64,000 nucleotides of DNA from Persicaria tinctoria. Lineage: Eukaryota > Streptophyta > Magnoliopsida > Caryophyllales > Polygonaceae. This document shows, piece after piece, positions 45,284-57,500 of this stretch. A program made the position numbers and the translations under genes. The DNA lies in the NCBI GenBank assembly GCA_037127255.1, contig JBANSL010000012.1, positions 24,996,615 through 25,060,614 on the forward strand, read 5' to 3'. Below the pieces are notes generated by a model that made no database searches, was not told where the DNA came from, and was given only the letters and a program-made list of their open reading frames with translations. Positions within the stretch are counted from its first letter, which is position 1. Each line of letters begins with the position of its first letter.

Positions 45284-48200
45284 AAAGTCGATCGAAGCGC
45301 TGCAAAGGGTTGTTGTGAGTGATTCTGACCCTTCAAAATATTTTTTAATTAATTCCCAAATTGCAGGAGATGAACGAGAGTCCTTATTGGGTCTCTTGAG
45401 GCGGAACAAGGACTTGTTTGCGTGGAGCCCGTATGAAATGCCGGGGCTGCATCCAAGTGTGGCATGTCACCAGCTCAATGTTCGTCCGGACGCCAAGCCA
45501 GTAGTTCAGCGGGCGAGACGATCCTCGCTTCAGCACACCGAAGCCGTGTTGGCTGAGCTCGACAAGTTGTTAGAAGCCGAGGCTGTACGGGAAGTTCATT
45601 ACCCGACCTGGGTGGCTAATACAGTTGTGGTCAAAAAGAAAAATGGTGAATGGAGAGTTTGTGTCGATTTCACGGACTTAAACAAGGCTTGTCCAAAGGA
45701 CATGTTTCCGCTTCCAAAAATAGATCAACTAGTGGATGCAACTGCTGGCCACGCACGTATGAGCTTCTTAGACGCTTACCGAGGATATCACCAAATTCCG
45801 TTATCAAAGCCGGATCAAGAAAAGACAGCTTTTATTACTCCAAGGGGGATTTTTTGCTACAAGGTGATGCCGTTTGGTTTGAAGAATGCCGGTGCAACTT
45901 ACCAACGGATGATCGTGAACTTGTTCGGAAGCATGATTGGCGACAAGGTAGAGGTATACATAGATGACATGGTTGTAAAGAGTCGAGAAGGAAGCTCCCA
46001 CCTTTCGGATCTCCAGGCCGTTTTCGATAGGATTAGGGAGATCAATTTGCGATTGAATGCTTCCAAGTGTGCATTCGGAGTCAGTTCCGGGAAATTTCTT
46101 GGACATCTAGTGACGAGAAGGGGGATAGAAGCGAGTCCAGATCAAATCAGAGCAATGTAGCAGCTGAAGAGCCCCAACAGTGTGAGGGAGGTTCAGAAGC
46201 TCGCCGGGATGGCCGCGGCATTGAATCGGTTTATTAGTCGGTCTTCCGATAGGTGCAACCCATTTTTTAGATTGTTGAAGGGAGATCGATTGTTTCAATG
46301 GGATGCAGAGTGTGAACAGGCTTTAGATGAATTAAAAAGGTATTTGCAAGCACCCCCAAGTTTGGTGACGCCGAGCCCAGGAGAACGGTTGAGATTATAC
46401 TTGTCTGTCTCCGAGCACGCCGTGAGTGCGGTCCTAATCAGAGAGGAAGGCAAGGTGCAGCGCCCTATATACTATGTCAGCAAAACATTATTAGAGGCGG
46501 AGACGAGATACACACCCCTCGAAAAGCTGCTCTTGGCATTGATGGTGGCTGCGCGCAAATTGAATCATTATTTTCAAGCCCATCCGATCGACATCGTCAC
46601 GGCTCATCCTCTGAAATCAGTGCTTAGCAGTTCGGATCTATCGGGTCGTGTGGCTCGATGGGCGGTGGAATTAGGCCAATACGAGGTTCAGTTCGTCCCA
46701 AGGACAGCCATAAAGGCGCAGGTTTTGGCAGATTTCGTAGCTGAGTTTGCGGGCGATACTTCGAGCGCTGGGAAAGAGATGTTGCTCACTCGGGTAGGCG
46801 CGCAGGGATCTTGGGAGTTGCAGGTGGATGGGTCTAAAAATCTCAAGGGATCGAGGGCTGGATTGGTGCTAATCTCGCCTGACGGGGATGTTATCCGAAC
46901 AGCCGTGAGACTCGGCTTTGCGACCACGAACAACGAGGCCGAGTACGAGGCAATCATACTGGGTTTAAAGGCTGCGTTGGAGCAAGGGGCCAGCAGGGTA
47001 ACCGTGTATTCAGACTCGCAGCTGATCGTGAGTCAAATCAGTGGAGATTTTGGAGCCAAGACCCCCCGAATGTTAGCGTATATGGAAAGGGCGAGGGACT
47101 TATTATCTTATTTTCAAGAGTACGCAGTGAACCACGTCCCTAGGAAGCATAATGAGGTGGCCGACGCCTTGGCAACATTGGCTTCATCAAGCAAGGAGAG
47201 CAAGGGGTTCACAATTCAAGTCGACGTTCTTGACAAGCCCATCGTTCTATCGGAGGATGTTAACATGGCCGATCAGGGGTCCGATTGGATGGATCCGATC
47301 GTGGCTTTCCTTGAACGCGATCGATTACCCGAGGACAAGAAAGAGGCCAGGAGAATCAGGTTGCAGGCCTCTCGATATTGGCTATCTCCCAGTAAAGTTT
47401 TGCACAGAAAATCATTTTCGGGGCCGTATTTGTGCTGTGTGCACCCAAACATGGTGGAGAACGTTTTATATGAAATTCATGAGGGAGTTTGTGGGGTTCA
47501 CGCGGCGGGGAGATCCATCTCTTTGAGAGCAATAACTCAAGGATATTGGTGGTCGTATATGCAAAAGGATGCGGAATGTTATGTGCGTCGATGCGAGAAA
47601 TGTCAGCGCTTCGCGAAGCTAATTCAGCAGCCCGCAGGAGACCTTCATCCTATCACCAGCCCTTGGCAATTCGCTCAGTGGGGGTTGGATTTGGTCGAAC
47701 CCTTCCTGAGAGCACCAGGGAATCGACGCTACATGATTACAGCTACCGATTATTTCACCAAATGGGTTGAGGCCAAGGCTTTGTCCGGGATAAGAGATGT
47801 TGATACAAAGAAATTCGTGTGGGAGCACATCATCACACGCTTCGGGATCCCATATGCGTTGATATCCGACAATGGAACCCAATTCAATAGCTCATCCTTT
47901 AAATCTTTTTGCGCAGGATATGGGATCAATTTTTACTCTTCCGTGGCTTATCCGCAGGCAAACGGGCAAGCAGAAGCTACCAATAAGGCCATCCTGGACG
48001 GGCTAAAGAAGCGGCTAGATTCAGCCAAAGGAAGGTGGGTGGAGGAGCTGCCGGCGGTCCTATGGGCTCATCGTACCACCCCTCGTCGCTCGACCGGCGA
48101 GTCACCCTTCGCGCTCGCCTATGGTACAGAAGCAGTCATTCCCTTAGAGGTGGGCTGCCGACGGTTCGAACTGCAGCCTTCGAGCAGGGAGGCAACGAGG

Positions 48201-48574
48201 ATGCTCTTCAGGCCAACCTCGATTTGCTGCAGGAGAGGAGAGAGGCGGCTGCAATCCGCCTCGCTGAGTACCAGCGTAGCTTAATCCAGTCCCACGGCAA
48301 GCGAGTGCGACCGCGGAGCTTCAGAACTGGAGAGTACGTACTAAGGAAGGTCTTGGGCGGCGCACGCGATCCCGCGCAAGGGAAACTAGGACCAAATTGG
48401 GAGGGTCCTTACCGAGTGGCCGCTGAGTTACCCAACGGTTCGTACAAACTTGAAGACGCCAGTGGCAATCCCGTGCCGCGAACATGGAACGTGGCGAATC
48501 TAAGGCTCTATACGTTTAATATTCTTAGGTATTTTCCTTTTTCGCAATTAGACTCATTTATATGTTCAGTATAA
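45093..48574 (+). pseudogene. pol of the Tat-type element (RT, two RNase H, integrase), broken
   Basis: RT spans about 45500-46080 (VVKKKNGEWRVCVDFTDLNK, MPFGLKNAGATYQ, catalytic YIDDM at 45958). A TAG at 46158-46160 interrupts the frame, apparently from CAG. RNase H follows (46180-46740; RPIYYVSKTLLEAETRY), then a second, archaeal-like RNase H (46815-47180; ELQVDGSKN, NNEAEYEAI, YSDSQL). Integrase has the HHCC zinc domain (CYVRRCEKCQRF), the DDE residues (WGLDLVEP, ISDNGTQF, NGQAEATNK) and a C-terminal domain. A frameshift near 48150 separates the core from the tail, which ends at 48574. No chromodomain is seen. Confidence 0.9.
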
Positions 48575-49303
48575 GACTTTGAAATAAGGGGTACTCTTTT
48601 TCCTTACCGTGCGGTTTTATCCCATGAGGTTTTCCCGCGGTAAGGTTTTAACGAGGCCCCCCGTTTTGTTCCGCAAAAACTCTAATGAACTCATATTTTA
48701 CCATTTAATTATGAGTGTTTACAATCCATCATAGGCTCGTATGAGTCCACAATAGGACCTCACGTTCGCCACTTAAGGCCACTGATAGCCGCTCATAGGC
48801 CGATTAGGAGTCGTCAATTAAGACCATAGGCAGCCGCTCATAGGCCAACCTAGTAGGAGCCGTCAAAGGCCAACATGATCCGTCGCCGGAAGGGGCCAAT
48901 CCACCCGTCAATTAAGACCAACAGAAGCCGCTCATAGGCCATTAGGATGGACGTCAATTAAGACCAACAGAAGCCGATCATAGGCCAGTAAGACGGACGT
49001 CAATTAAGACCAACAGAAGCCGCTCATAGGCCACTAAGACGGACGTTAATTGGGACCAACCAAAGCCATTTATAGATCACTTATAGGAAGATCAGTGGGG
49101 ATTGTTAAGCACTCGAGCAGCTTTCGGTGCGCCGCAAGGATACAAGCCATAGAGACACCTAAATTCAAGTCCGATTAAGGGAGATTCGGTCGTCTGTCAA
49201 TAGGATCGAAGTCGACAATCACGCTTTGCTTGTCACAACAGTATATCTAATGAGTCGGAAGAGCTCTTCGAATTCACCCGTCATTAGATCATGAAGACTG
49301 AAT
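48575..49303 (+). repeat. 3' untranslated region with 46-bp tandem repeats
   Basis: Between pol and the 3' LTR, units containing GTCAATTAAGACCAACAG and CGCTCATAGGCC recur at 48907, 48953, 48999 and 49045 (exact 46-bp spacing), with more degenerate copies back to about 48780. Tandem repeats at this place are common in Tat/Retand elements and can seed satellites. Confidence 0.85.
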
Positions 49304-49305
49304 CC

Positions 49306-49313
49306 GAGGGGCC
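49306..49313 (+). other. Polypurine tract of the Tat-type element
   Basis: GAGGGGCC lies two bases before the 3' LTR, which starts at 49316. Confidence 0.55.
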
Positions 49314-49315
49314 AT

Positions 49316-49683
49316 TGAGCGAAGGATAATCGGTTAGCGTATATCTCGATATATCGGTAAAATCTTATCTCTTTATTCCAAGAATATCTTAGGCAAATCT
49401 TATAATATCGCCCGCCGTGATCCGTTAGGCTGATGGACGCAAGGTAGGATCCAAGCAATTATAAAAGGAAGGGCTGTGCAGTAACCAGAGGTAAGCAAAA
49501 AATAGTAGAAATCTAATATTCATTAAGGATCAAACCAAGATACTAATTTGATCGTCGGAGTTATACCCGGGGACAAAAGCCCGGCCTTTCCTCTGATTGT
49601 TCAATCGCAGGCACTCCGGGAGAAGAAGCAATGGTTCCGCCGCCAATCCCGTCCGAAAAACAGTGAGCAGGGAAACCCGCTCA
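49316..49683 (+). repeat. 3' LTR of the Tat-type element
   Basis: Same 368-bp length as the 5' LTR, with 8 substitutions. It ends CCCGCTCA and is followed by CAAAAGG. Confidence 0.93.
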
Positions 49684-50398
49684 CAAAAGGGATTTGCAAT
49701 TTAAATGAATTTGGAACAAATGAAACGAAAGCATAAGAACGGGATGCGGGTTTGGATTGATTAATCGAATAATTCTTTATCCAAAGGGTTTCTTCAATTC
49801 TATCGTCAATCTAATTTTTACTAAATGTATAAAAGTGTTTAAATAGGTAAATAAATAAGATTTGTTTGTCAAGTTACAGGCAGAAATCCTAACTAATTGA
49901 ACTTAATCTAAAATCCTAATATAGAAAATAATAAAATATGATAATTAAGAAAGCCTAAAGGATGGACTTTCCTAAACATCTTATTTAATCTAGTACTAAA
50001 ATAAGACATTCTATAAATAGCTCCAACTAATATAGAAGTTACTAAAAATAGAATGTATTAAAAATAAGAAATATAAATAATAAACAAATTAAAGTCGTTT
50101 CTTCTCCATTTGGATGGCATCATTCTTCTCCATTTGGAATCGACTCGTCCTTGAGTCGTCACCGGGATCAAGATCGTTGTTTGACCCACAGAATGTCATC
50201 TTAACCCACACCAACTTAGTGTTTTTTTGTGTGTGAAAAGTGTTTTTACTTTAGTTGGTTAAGGGTGGAGAGGGAAAAAAAGTGTTATTAATTGTTTCCC
50301 CTAGGATTAACCACAACGCGCCACATAATATTCCTCCCCCCCTAAAATCAATCACAACGCGCCATATAGGACGCTATGCATCAATTTTAGTATATGTA
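49684..50398. other. Older repeat DNA, no gene
   Basis: AT-rich sequence that probably continues the repeat at 42340-42511. A direct repeat CTTCTCCATTTGGA occurs at 50102 and 50131. The part at 50240-50280 is related to the repeat at 15075-15100. No coding frame is supported. Confidence 0.4.
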
Positions 50399-50435
50399 CT
50401 AGTCCTATACCCGTGTTGTGCACGGGTTCACCAGT
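50399..50435 (-). mobile_element. Helitron 3' end
   Basis: On the minus strand CCCGTGCACAACACGGG folds into a hairpin, followed 7 nt later by CTAG at 50399-50402 and then T. This is the same terminal design as at 2314-2343. The matching 5' end to the right was not found, because later insertions may have removed it. Confidence 0.6.
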
Positions 50436-50486
50436 TGTACTTAATTAATATATTTAGTTTTTTTTTAAAAAAAATATACATATATA

Positions 50487-50765
50487 CTCAATCCGTCTTG
50501 AAATTTAGGTCATTTTAGCCCTTAATTCTTGTATCAAAATTTATGTCGATTTAGATTTTCTAGTTATGGGATAGTAATGATTTGTATCGATTTGTGTATT
50601 GTTGACTTTTCTAAATATTTTGATTGGTTAAAAAATATAGTGGGTATTAAAAAACAATGAAATTTATGAAAAATTTAGTGGAATGACGATGTTAATTGAG
50701 GGGTGAGTGTTTTATTAAAACTTGTGCAAAATCCTAAAACGACTAAAATTTTGAGACGGATGGAG
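50487..50765. mobile_element. Stowaway-type MITE 2
   Basis: A 279-bp element has inverted ends CTCAATCCGTCTTGAAATTT and (reverse complement) CTCCATCCGTCTCAAAATTT, flanked by TA at 50485-50486 and 50766-50767. The CCGTC(T/C)(C/T)AAA-type end differs from that of MITE 1, so it is another family. Confidence 0.8.
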
Positions 50766-50767
50766 TA

Positions 50768-52100
50768 TAATATTAGCTTATTATAATATTAAATATTTCA
50801 AAAAAAATATATTATTCATAAAATTGTATCCTAATATGTAAAGATCATCTTTCTTGAAAAAATAATTTTTTGGACAAAATCAAATTCAACGGGGTTAAAA
50901 ACATCAGCTTGTTCTTTACAGATGGGTTGGGAGACTCCAAGGAGATCATTATGAGTGTTATTAATTGATTCTGCTGAATGCTTGCTATGTTAGAGATCTG
51001 ATTTGGGTGTCTTAACTATTAAATGTGCATTGACTTACCTGTGCAAACGGGATAGCGGGAGTGCCTTTATTTCTACATTGTAAAACCCAGCTTGTGTGAA
51101 ATAGCCCCATCCACTATGTTTGTTAACCTTTTGACGGTGCTATTGAGTCTTTCTCCCGGATGTCAGTGTCTCCCACGGGAAATTGGGTTGGTAAACACAT
51201 TGTGTCGGGAATCATGGTTGGATATTAAGGATGTCTGAGTGAGTATTAGAAGTTCTTGATGTCACTTTGAGTCAGAAGTAAGGTGTTTCTAGGGCTGTCT
51301 TTCCTTATTCTTATGATGATCAACCAGTGTCTTCTTGCCATGAAGAGTCGTACCGGAGTCCCACGAGAAAGAGGGGTGATAAGTCGGTTAGGAAAGTCAA
51401 TGGTTGCCCTTAGGGATCTCTGTCCGGTTATAATGTTGACTCTCTCTGAATTGCATGACATGATTCTGTAATCTTCCGGGTGTGTCTCGCAAATGATCAT
51501 TAGTATAAAGCTACTCATGTTATGCCTTGCTTTCCATCATGATTATATGTTGTCATAGCATGTCTACTTGGCTCATTGTATTGCATGTATGATTGATTTG
51601 AAGCATGAACCATATGATATGAACCAACTTGATCGTTATCTTCTCCTGAATTAGGTTCATGATAGTGTGATCAACTCCTCTTTGTATGAATGCTTGTAGA
51701 TGACTGTCTTAGCATGCTGGGTGCTGACGTGTCATTGCTTATTATCCTTTTGTGACAAGAATCTCTAGTATGCCCATCCGTTTTGTATTCGTCAGATTAA
51801 TTAACGTTGGTTGTTTTGCAATTTGTATTGTTGTGTGATCACTTGCGTTGGACGGAGAATATGTGGTATAATTGAGTCTTGAGAAATGCATGTTATATCC
51901 TAGTATGTGTTGATTTGAGCTCATGTCCCTGTATTCTAGCCATATTGCCCAATACTTGGAGTCGTATTATACATCGTTAAACCTTCCTCACGCTTCTATA
52001 TCATTGTAATGTAATGTAATTGATTTCTTACATATCGTTATGATTAAATGCATGCATACATCGCATGTTGACATGTTGTGTTGAGCCATTAGTGTCATAT
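50768..52100. other. Non-coding DNA, possible left part of a large retrotransposon derivative
   Basis: From about 51040 the sequence has the same ATG/CAT-rich texture as 54541-57780, and shares pieces such as TGATAGTGTGATC with it. No gag or pol motif and no LTR is visible at the left. The short frames here are not convincing. Confidence 0.35.
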
Positions 52101-52974
52101 ATGACTGATGAGCGGTTTTTGTCGCCGACAACCTCAGATGGCCGGAGTTGAACTGGAGTGGAGAAGAAGAGGGCGCCGAGACGAGGAGCGGTGGCGGCTG
52201 TTGGCGGCCGAGGTGCACAGAGAAATAGAGAAGAACAGGGGTGTCGCCGGTGTGGTGGCGGCTGACGGCCGGGTGAACAGAGAAATAGAGAGGAGGAGAG
52301 GCGAGGACGGAAGTCGGGATCTGGTGGAGGGTGTTGGGGATGGCGATGTCAGAGATGGGGTTGGCCCGACATCGGTCGAGGTGAACAGGAGAGAAAAGAG
52401 GCGGTGGAGGTGGCCGGCCGGTGGCTTCAGATGGCCGAAGACGGTCTGGAGTGGAGAGGAAGGTGCGCAATCCGGAGCATCGGAGTAGTGGCTGCTGGCG
52501 GCTAGCGAAATCAGTCATGACGCAAAAGAGATCGGTGGGGCTGCTGGTGGCTCGGTGGTCTGGCGAGAGGCGACGGGTGGTGCGGTGATGAGGAAAGCCG
52601 ATGAGGAAGGGGCGGCGCTCAGCAGGAGAACAGAGACGGGTGGAGAGAGGAAAGGAAGAGGGACACGGGAATAGGTTTTTTTTTTTACGAAAATAAAAAA
52701 AATCTGAAAATTAATCCTAATTAAGAATAAAAAGAAATAAAAAGAATCATATCTTTCTAAGATCAGACATTGTTAACGCCCTCATTAGCCTATCATATTC
52801 CTGTGCACACATCTTACAAAGCACATCATAGCACAATAAATTGAAAGCATAAAATGTGGAACTTAAGACCCCTTTCAATCTATCAAAGAGTCTATGACTC
52901 TCTCCTAAAGGAATATGATACTACCAACACAGTTCCGCTGGTGGCTTTTCAAAAAAGCATTCAAAAGGATCAAC

Positions 52975-53691
52975 TCAATCACCATTACCTTCCAAATTGC
53001 AAAAGTTTACCTTTTTTACCTCTTGAGTCTCTGCAGATGGCTCTAGACCTGGTTCATCAATGGGAAAACTCAGAATAGATGTTGTAGATGGAGTAGGAGA
53101 CACATCACATGTAACCTCATGCGTCGACTCATGAGATTCCAAGTCATGAAGAACTAGACCCTCTCCTCCATCGTCGAAGACACTTTCGTTGTCTGCAACC
53201 AATTCTTCTTCTTCTTCGAAACTCCTTTTTTTCTCACCTTTTACACTTAGAATTTGAATGAGTTGGCTCATCTGATTCTCCAAGTTTTTACAGCGGCTCA
53301 TTTGTTTCTCTAATTTTCCGATTCGGCTCATTTTTTCTTCCTCTAACTGCTGCACCACTTGAGTAAGAGTGTGCAATGGATCCTCCAGGCGTGTGACAGA
53401 GTCCTCCATCGGCGGAGAAGACGTAGCGAGCAAGACTTCTTGTGAAACATGGTAATCCATATAACAGAAAAAATCCCACAACCCCGACAATCCTCCCAAC
53501 CGTTTCAAGCCTCCGTTACTCATGTGCTCAGCAAGCGCTCGCGCCTCAACAGTCATCCCATCAATTATGCACAAAATCATATCTCGGATGCTGAATTGAT
53601 AACCCCATGAACCAAGGTCGTTAACATACTCATGCAATCTAGTGAAATATTGGTGAAAGTTCTCACCTTCAAACTGCAACAATCTCAACAT
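52975..53691 (-). CDS. gag-like protein of the nested element
   Basis: 238 codons from ATG 53691. The N-terminal part (LQFEGENFHQYFTRLHEYVN, SIRDMILCIIDGMTVEARAL) follows the pattern of gag proteins in Athila/Ogre-type elements. Heptad-rich (KLEKQMSRCKNLENQMSQLI) and acidic (RSFEEEEELVADNE) stretches come after. It begins about 110 bp from the primer site. No zinc knuckle, protease or RT follows. Confidence 0.55.
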   Translation of the reverse strand: MLRLLQFEGENFHQYFTRLHEYVNDLGSWGYQFSIRDMILCIIDGMTVEARALAEHMSNGGLKRLGGLSGLWDFFCYMDYHVSQEVLLATSSPPMEDSVTRLEDPLHTLTQVVQQLEEEKMSRIGKLEKQMSRCKNLENQMSQLIQILSVKGEKKRSFEEEEELVADNESVFDDGGEGLVLHDLESHESTHEVTCDVSPTPSTTSILSFPIDEPGLEPSAETQEVKKVNFCNLEGNGD

Positions 53692-53799
53692 CTTAAAAAG
53701 TTAGTAGCAAGGGTGTCGTGAACCGTAAGATAGGTTCACAACGGGTTAAATATATGCACAAAAATCAATAAATACACAAAACAAAGAAATAAACTTGAT

Positions 53800-53817
53800 T
53801 CCCCGGCAACGGCGCCA
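53800..53817 (-). other. Primer binding site of the nested element (tRNA-Asp type)
   Basis: The minus strand reads TGGCGCCGTTGCCGGGGA, three bases inside the 5' LTR that starts at 53821 on the plus strand. This form is standard in Athila/Ogre-type elements. Confidence 0.88.
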
Positions 53818-53820
53818 ATT

Positions 53821-54535
53821 TGATGAGCGGTTTTTAGTCGCCTAAACCGTATCAAAATAAATTCGAACCCACCTACTAATGTAGTGTGGTAAGCACGAGT
53901 CGATCCCACAGAGAATCAAGTATTTCCAAGTTATGTTTATTTACCAATTAATATGAAAAGGGGGTTTTTGGGTGATGAAAATAAGAAAGAAAATAAAATA
54001 AACTATAAACAAATTAATGCAAAGCAATTTAGAGAAAATCGTTCTATCTACAACTATCCACTTTATTTGGTTGAATTGATATTGTAACTACCTCTTGCCC
54101 TTTTATGATTCCTATGAATGCCCTTGTCCCGACCTAATATAGTTACTAGTCCAATCAGTCCTAGAAACCCTTATCAACCGAACAGTCCCTAAAGAAGGAT
54201 TTAATCCAATTCATAGCTTTAAGTTCAGAGATTAACCAAGGTATTTGCAGTCCCTAAAGAGGGATTTAACAACACATCCAACTTCCTTCTGCCTTGCACC
54301 GTCCGAATTGCACAAGTACGTATAGCGCACAATCAGCCGCCAATCCTTCAATTTGCAAAATAATCCCCATAAATTCCAAATTCATACGACCAAGCCCGTA
54401 AATACCTGAAATATATAAAAACACTAGTGTAGACTCCGAAAACTAAATAATATAAATTAACTATAAAATATATAAAAATCCTCTAAAATAATATGCAATT
54501 CTATACTAAAAGCATGACTAAAATATACTCTATCA
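53821..54535 (-). repeat. 5' LTR of the nested element (715 bp)
   Basis: On the plus strand it runs TGATGAGCGG to ACTCTATCA. It contains a CACGAGTCGATCCCACAGAG block (about 53895-53914) of the type seen in the solo LTR at 37807-39744. Confidence 0.8.
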
Positions 54536-54540
54536 ATGAC

Positions 54541-57500
54541 CCTTGATTGTAACTAGTGCGTGTTATACCTTGCCTACATTATTGTTGAACCTCTCTTGAG
54601 ATAGGGTCTTGATAGTGTGATCTCTCCCCATTTCTATCACCTTAACATGTCTCACTCATGCAAATTAGGTTGATGTTGAACTCGATGATCAATTTGCTTC
54701 ATGTGATGGCTTATCCTAGCATGCTTACATGTTATCGCTCGGTAGTGTTTCTCCATTACTCTATGATATCCTCTTGTACTTGCATAGATGTATGACTTGG
54801 CACCTCACATGATCACACACCACACTATATCATGATTTCGCATACGCATGATGTATGAATGCTAGAATGAATTTAGTCGAGTTACCTTGATTGTGTTCAT
54901 GTTCGATATGTGCTAGTAGTGTCTTGTAGGGCTTATGATTTCCAATGAAACTCGTTAAATGATTACATGTCGTACTTGTTCTACAATGTGATAGATATTG
55001 GACCATTTATGTGCTCTATGATGGTACATTCCTAGCATTATTATAATATATCGCCCATGATGTCCTCCTTGTTACTTTTGATGATGCCTCATATTTCGTG
55101 AATATTATGTTGAACTCCTTTAAATGACTCCTGATTATGCCCATGCCTTATCATGTATCGCTAGCATCATGTAGGACTCATGCTTTCTAAATGTATCTCG
55201 TCATATGATTACATGCTATTCTTAACCTATTATATGATCCTTGTTGTTAAATGTGATGATTACTATGCTGCCCTTATGCATTCTCGTATGATGCTTAGTT
55301 GATTATTATTATGTACCTCGCCATGCTATGTTTGGTCTCATTTGTGATATGTATACCATGCTCGTTCATTTTTCACATGCATGATACTTTCCATCCTCGT
55401 TAAACCCCGCATGATCATTACTGGCTTCGCATAATTTACTTGAAATTAGTAGGCATCTCTGCTTTCATGGAATAATAAACTATTAGCTCGTCTCACATGC
55501 ATCGGTGTAGGACTTGATTGCGTCTTTTGGGATGAATATGCATGTTATTCTCCCTGAGATAGGTACATGTTAGTGTGGGTTACTGTAATTGATATTCTCC
55601 ATGATGAATTTATGTTACTAGTCGCGATTATAACCTAATAGACTTTCATAAGGGCATCGTTGCTATTCCCAGGTCGAAGTCTTGTCTTTAGTCTTGTCGT
55701 TCTTAGCCTTGGTCTATGTTTGGTTCTGAAAGGAACATTGGGTTGTTCGCTCTTGTCACTCCCCTAGCTTTGCTAACTTGGAGTCATGCGCGATACATTG
55801 GGTGAGCGACTGCTTGAAGGAGAAAGGAAGTTGCATAGCGATAAAGCAGTGTGGTGGAAGCGTGGGCCCATAACCTACAAGCCTCGTGATCGACGGTATT
55901 GGGGGGACATGTATGTTTCGAGGATTGCGGCTATCGAGTACGATATGACTTGCAGGCGGGAGTGTCCTCCGTTTGAATTGCTAACCTTTCTGAATATGTT
56001 GATAACTATGTTACAATGCTTTGATGGTGACATTTATGTATTGATGTGCTGACTTGGTAATAATTGTTGTTTGATTGTCTGTTGTTTACGATGATATGAT
56101 TCGGTGCCTTACAGTTCTAATGTACATGATGTCTTGATGCGTTGATGCTTGAGTTGCTAAGCATGATCTAAATTCGTTACCTATAAAATGTGAACTGCAA
56201 ATGCTGAGAAACCTGAGCTGTCTATTAGATAAGGTTATGATGAAACTTGCTAGCTTGACTTGATTATGTGCATATATGATGATTTGTAATAATGACTGAG
56301 TATGACGGTAAATTGAGATTTATCGACGCATTTGCAATGTTTAATGCTGAACTAATGATGATATTGATATAAATGCTAGTTGATATGATGTGGTCCTTAT
56401 GTGTAATAATGTCCATGATTGCTTCTTCTTTGAACTTGTGGGTGAGGGTTCTCTTGTGGAGTGGTTGATGAGTGGTAAAAGAATTCTAGGCGGTTAGGAT
56501 GATCGGTGGTATTACGAGGTAAGACGCGAGAGAGGGATCCATGTGGCTAGCCGGGTATGATGCTTGTGATGTCTTGAGTAGTATATGAAGTGTGGTGAAT
56601 GACTTTTGAGAGTATTGAGGATATAGTATGAGAGGGTTATCGGGTGTGAAGTTAGAGATAGAAGTTGGGTTCTTAGAGGTGGATGGTGTGTGGGAGTGCT
56701 TGATGGAATGAGGGGTGAGATCGGAGTATCGAAATGAATTGGGATTTCTTCAAGGGATTTTGTCGGAGTTAGTGTTGTTGAGTCTAGAAGAGGATTAATC
56801 TTGGCTTGAGAGTGGAGATGGGTGAGTGGGGATTGTGTTTTATTTTGACTGGTATGATGTGAGGAATTTTCTTGATTTTGTGATTTATTTATATCTGCTG
56901 GCATGATGTTAGATAACGACCATGATGAACCTGATATGGAATTACATGTTGATATGCAATATTAAAATCTAGTTGGTAGTGACAAGTGTGACCATGATAT
57001 ATTAATACTTTGATATCCTGTTATATTGGTTTAGAAGCATGTTAGGACGTGTTTTGATATGATATATGAAGTAATTATGAGTATGAACTATGGGATAATG
57101 ATGTGCTATTATGTGGAAGCATGATGTTTTATTATGTGGTAGTAAACATGATGTGTACTATATGGTTGACAAGCATGATTATTGGTTATGTAAATGATGA
57201 ATATGACTTGAAATATGACCATGATTAGTATATATGAGATGATGGTGCATGATTTCTAAATGATTGTCATTCGATATTTTGATGAGTTAAGGTGATGTCT
57301 TTCAGAGCATGCTAACATTTTGGTGATTTATATACTGCTTAATATTCATTTTTCTTAATCTTAATTAATAGCATGACCTTGTTGTGATTGATATGTTAAT
57401 GTGATGAATCTATTCTACTTGTGTTGCGATATCGATATGCGATTGTGAGATTTGATAACTGACGTACTAACCCCATAAAATCTACCCTGTTGATTTCTGG

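Larger units (their letters stand above)
42512..49683 (+). mobile_element. Tat/Retand-type Ty3/gypsy retrotransposon (7172 bp)
   Basis: Two 368-bp LTRs (TGAGCG...CGCTCA) flank gag, protease, RT, RNase H, a second RNase H and integrase, in that order. The primer site is tRNA-Asp-like. The dual RNase H is the hallmark of the Tat lineage. The LTRs differ at 8 of 368 positions (about 2.2%). Pol is broken by a frameshift near 45092, a stop at 46158-46160 and a frameshift near 48150. A perfect 5-bp target repeat is not adjacent to the LTRs. AAAGG lies just before the left LTR and two bases beyond the right one. Confidence 0.93.
52106..54535 (-). mobile_element. Gag-bearing LTR element with a vestigial 3' LTR (2430 bp)
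   Basis: It is flanked by the 5-bp duplication ATGAC at 52101-52105 and 54536-54540. On the plus strand both LTR starts read TGATGAGCGGTTTTT: the right LTR is complete (53821-54535), while the left keeps only about 21 bp (52106-52126). A tRNA-Asp-type primer site at 53800-53817 and a gag-like frame fix a right-to-left direction. The 52127-52680 interval is GC-rich, unlike the rest, and may be acquired sequence. Pol is absent. Confidence 0.75.

Noticed and set aside
50838..50850. TGTAAAGATC as a remnant of the 5' copy of the LTR at 58444
   Set aside because: Only ten bases match and the following sequence is unrelated, so chance is more likely.
51988..52518. 176-codon minus-strand frame
   Set aside because: It crosses the boundary and target duplication of the nested element (52101-52106), so it cannot be an old gene. 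It is rich in Pro, Ser and His from composition.
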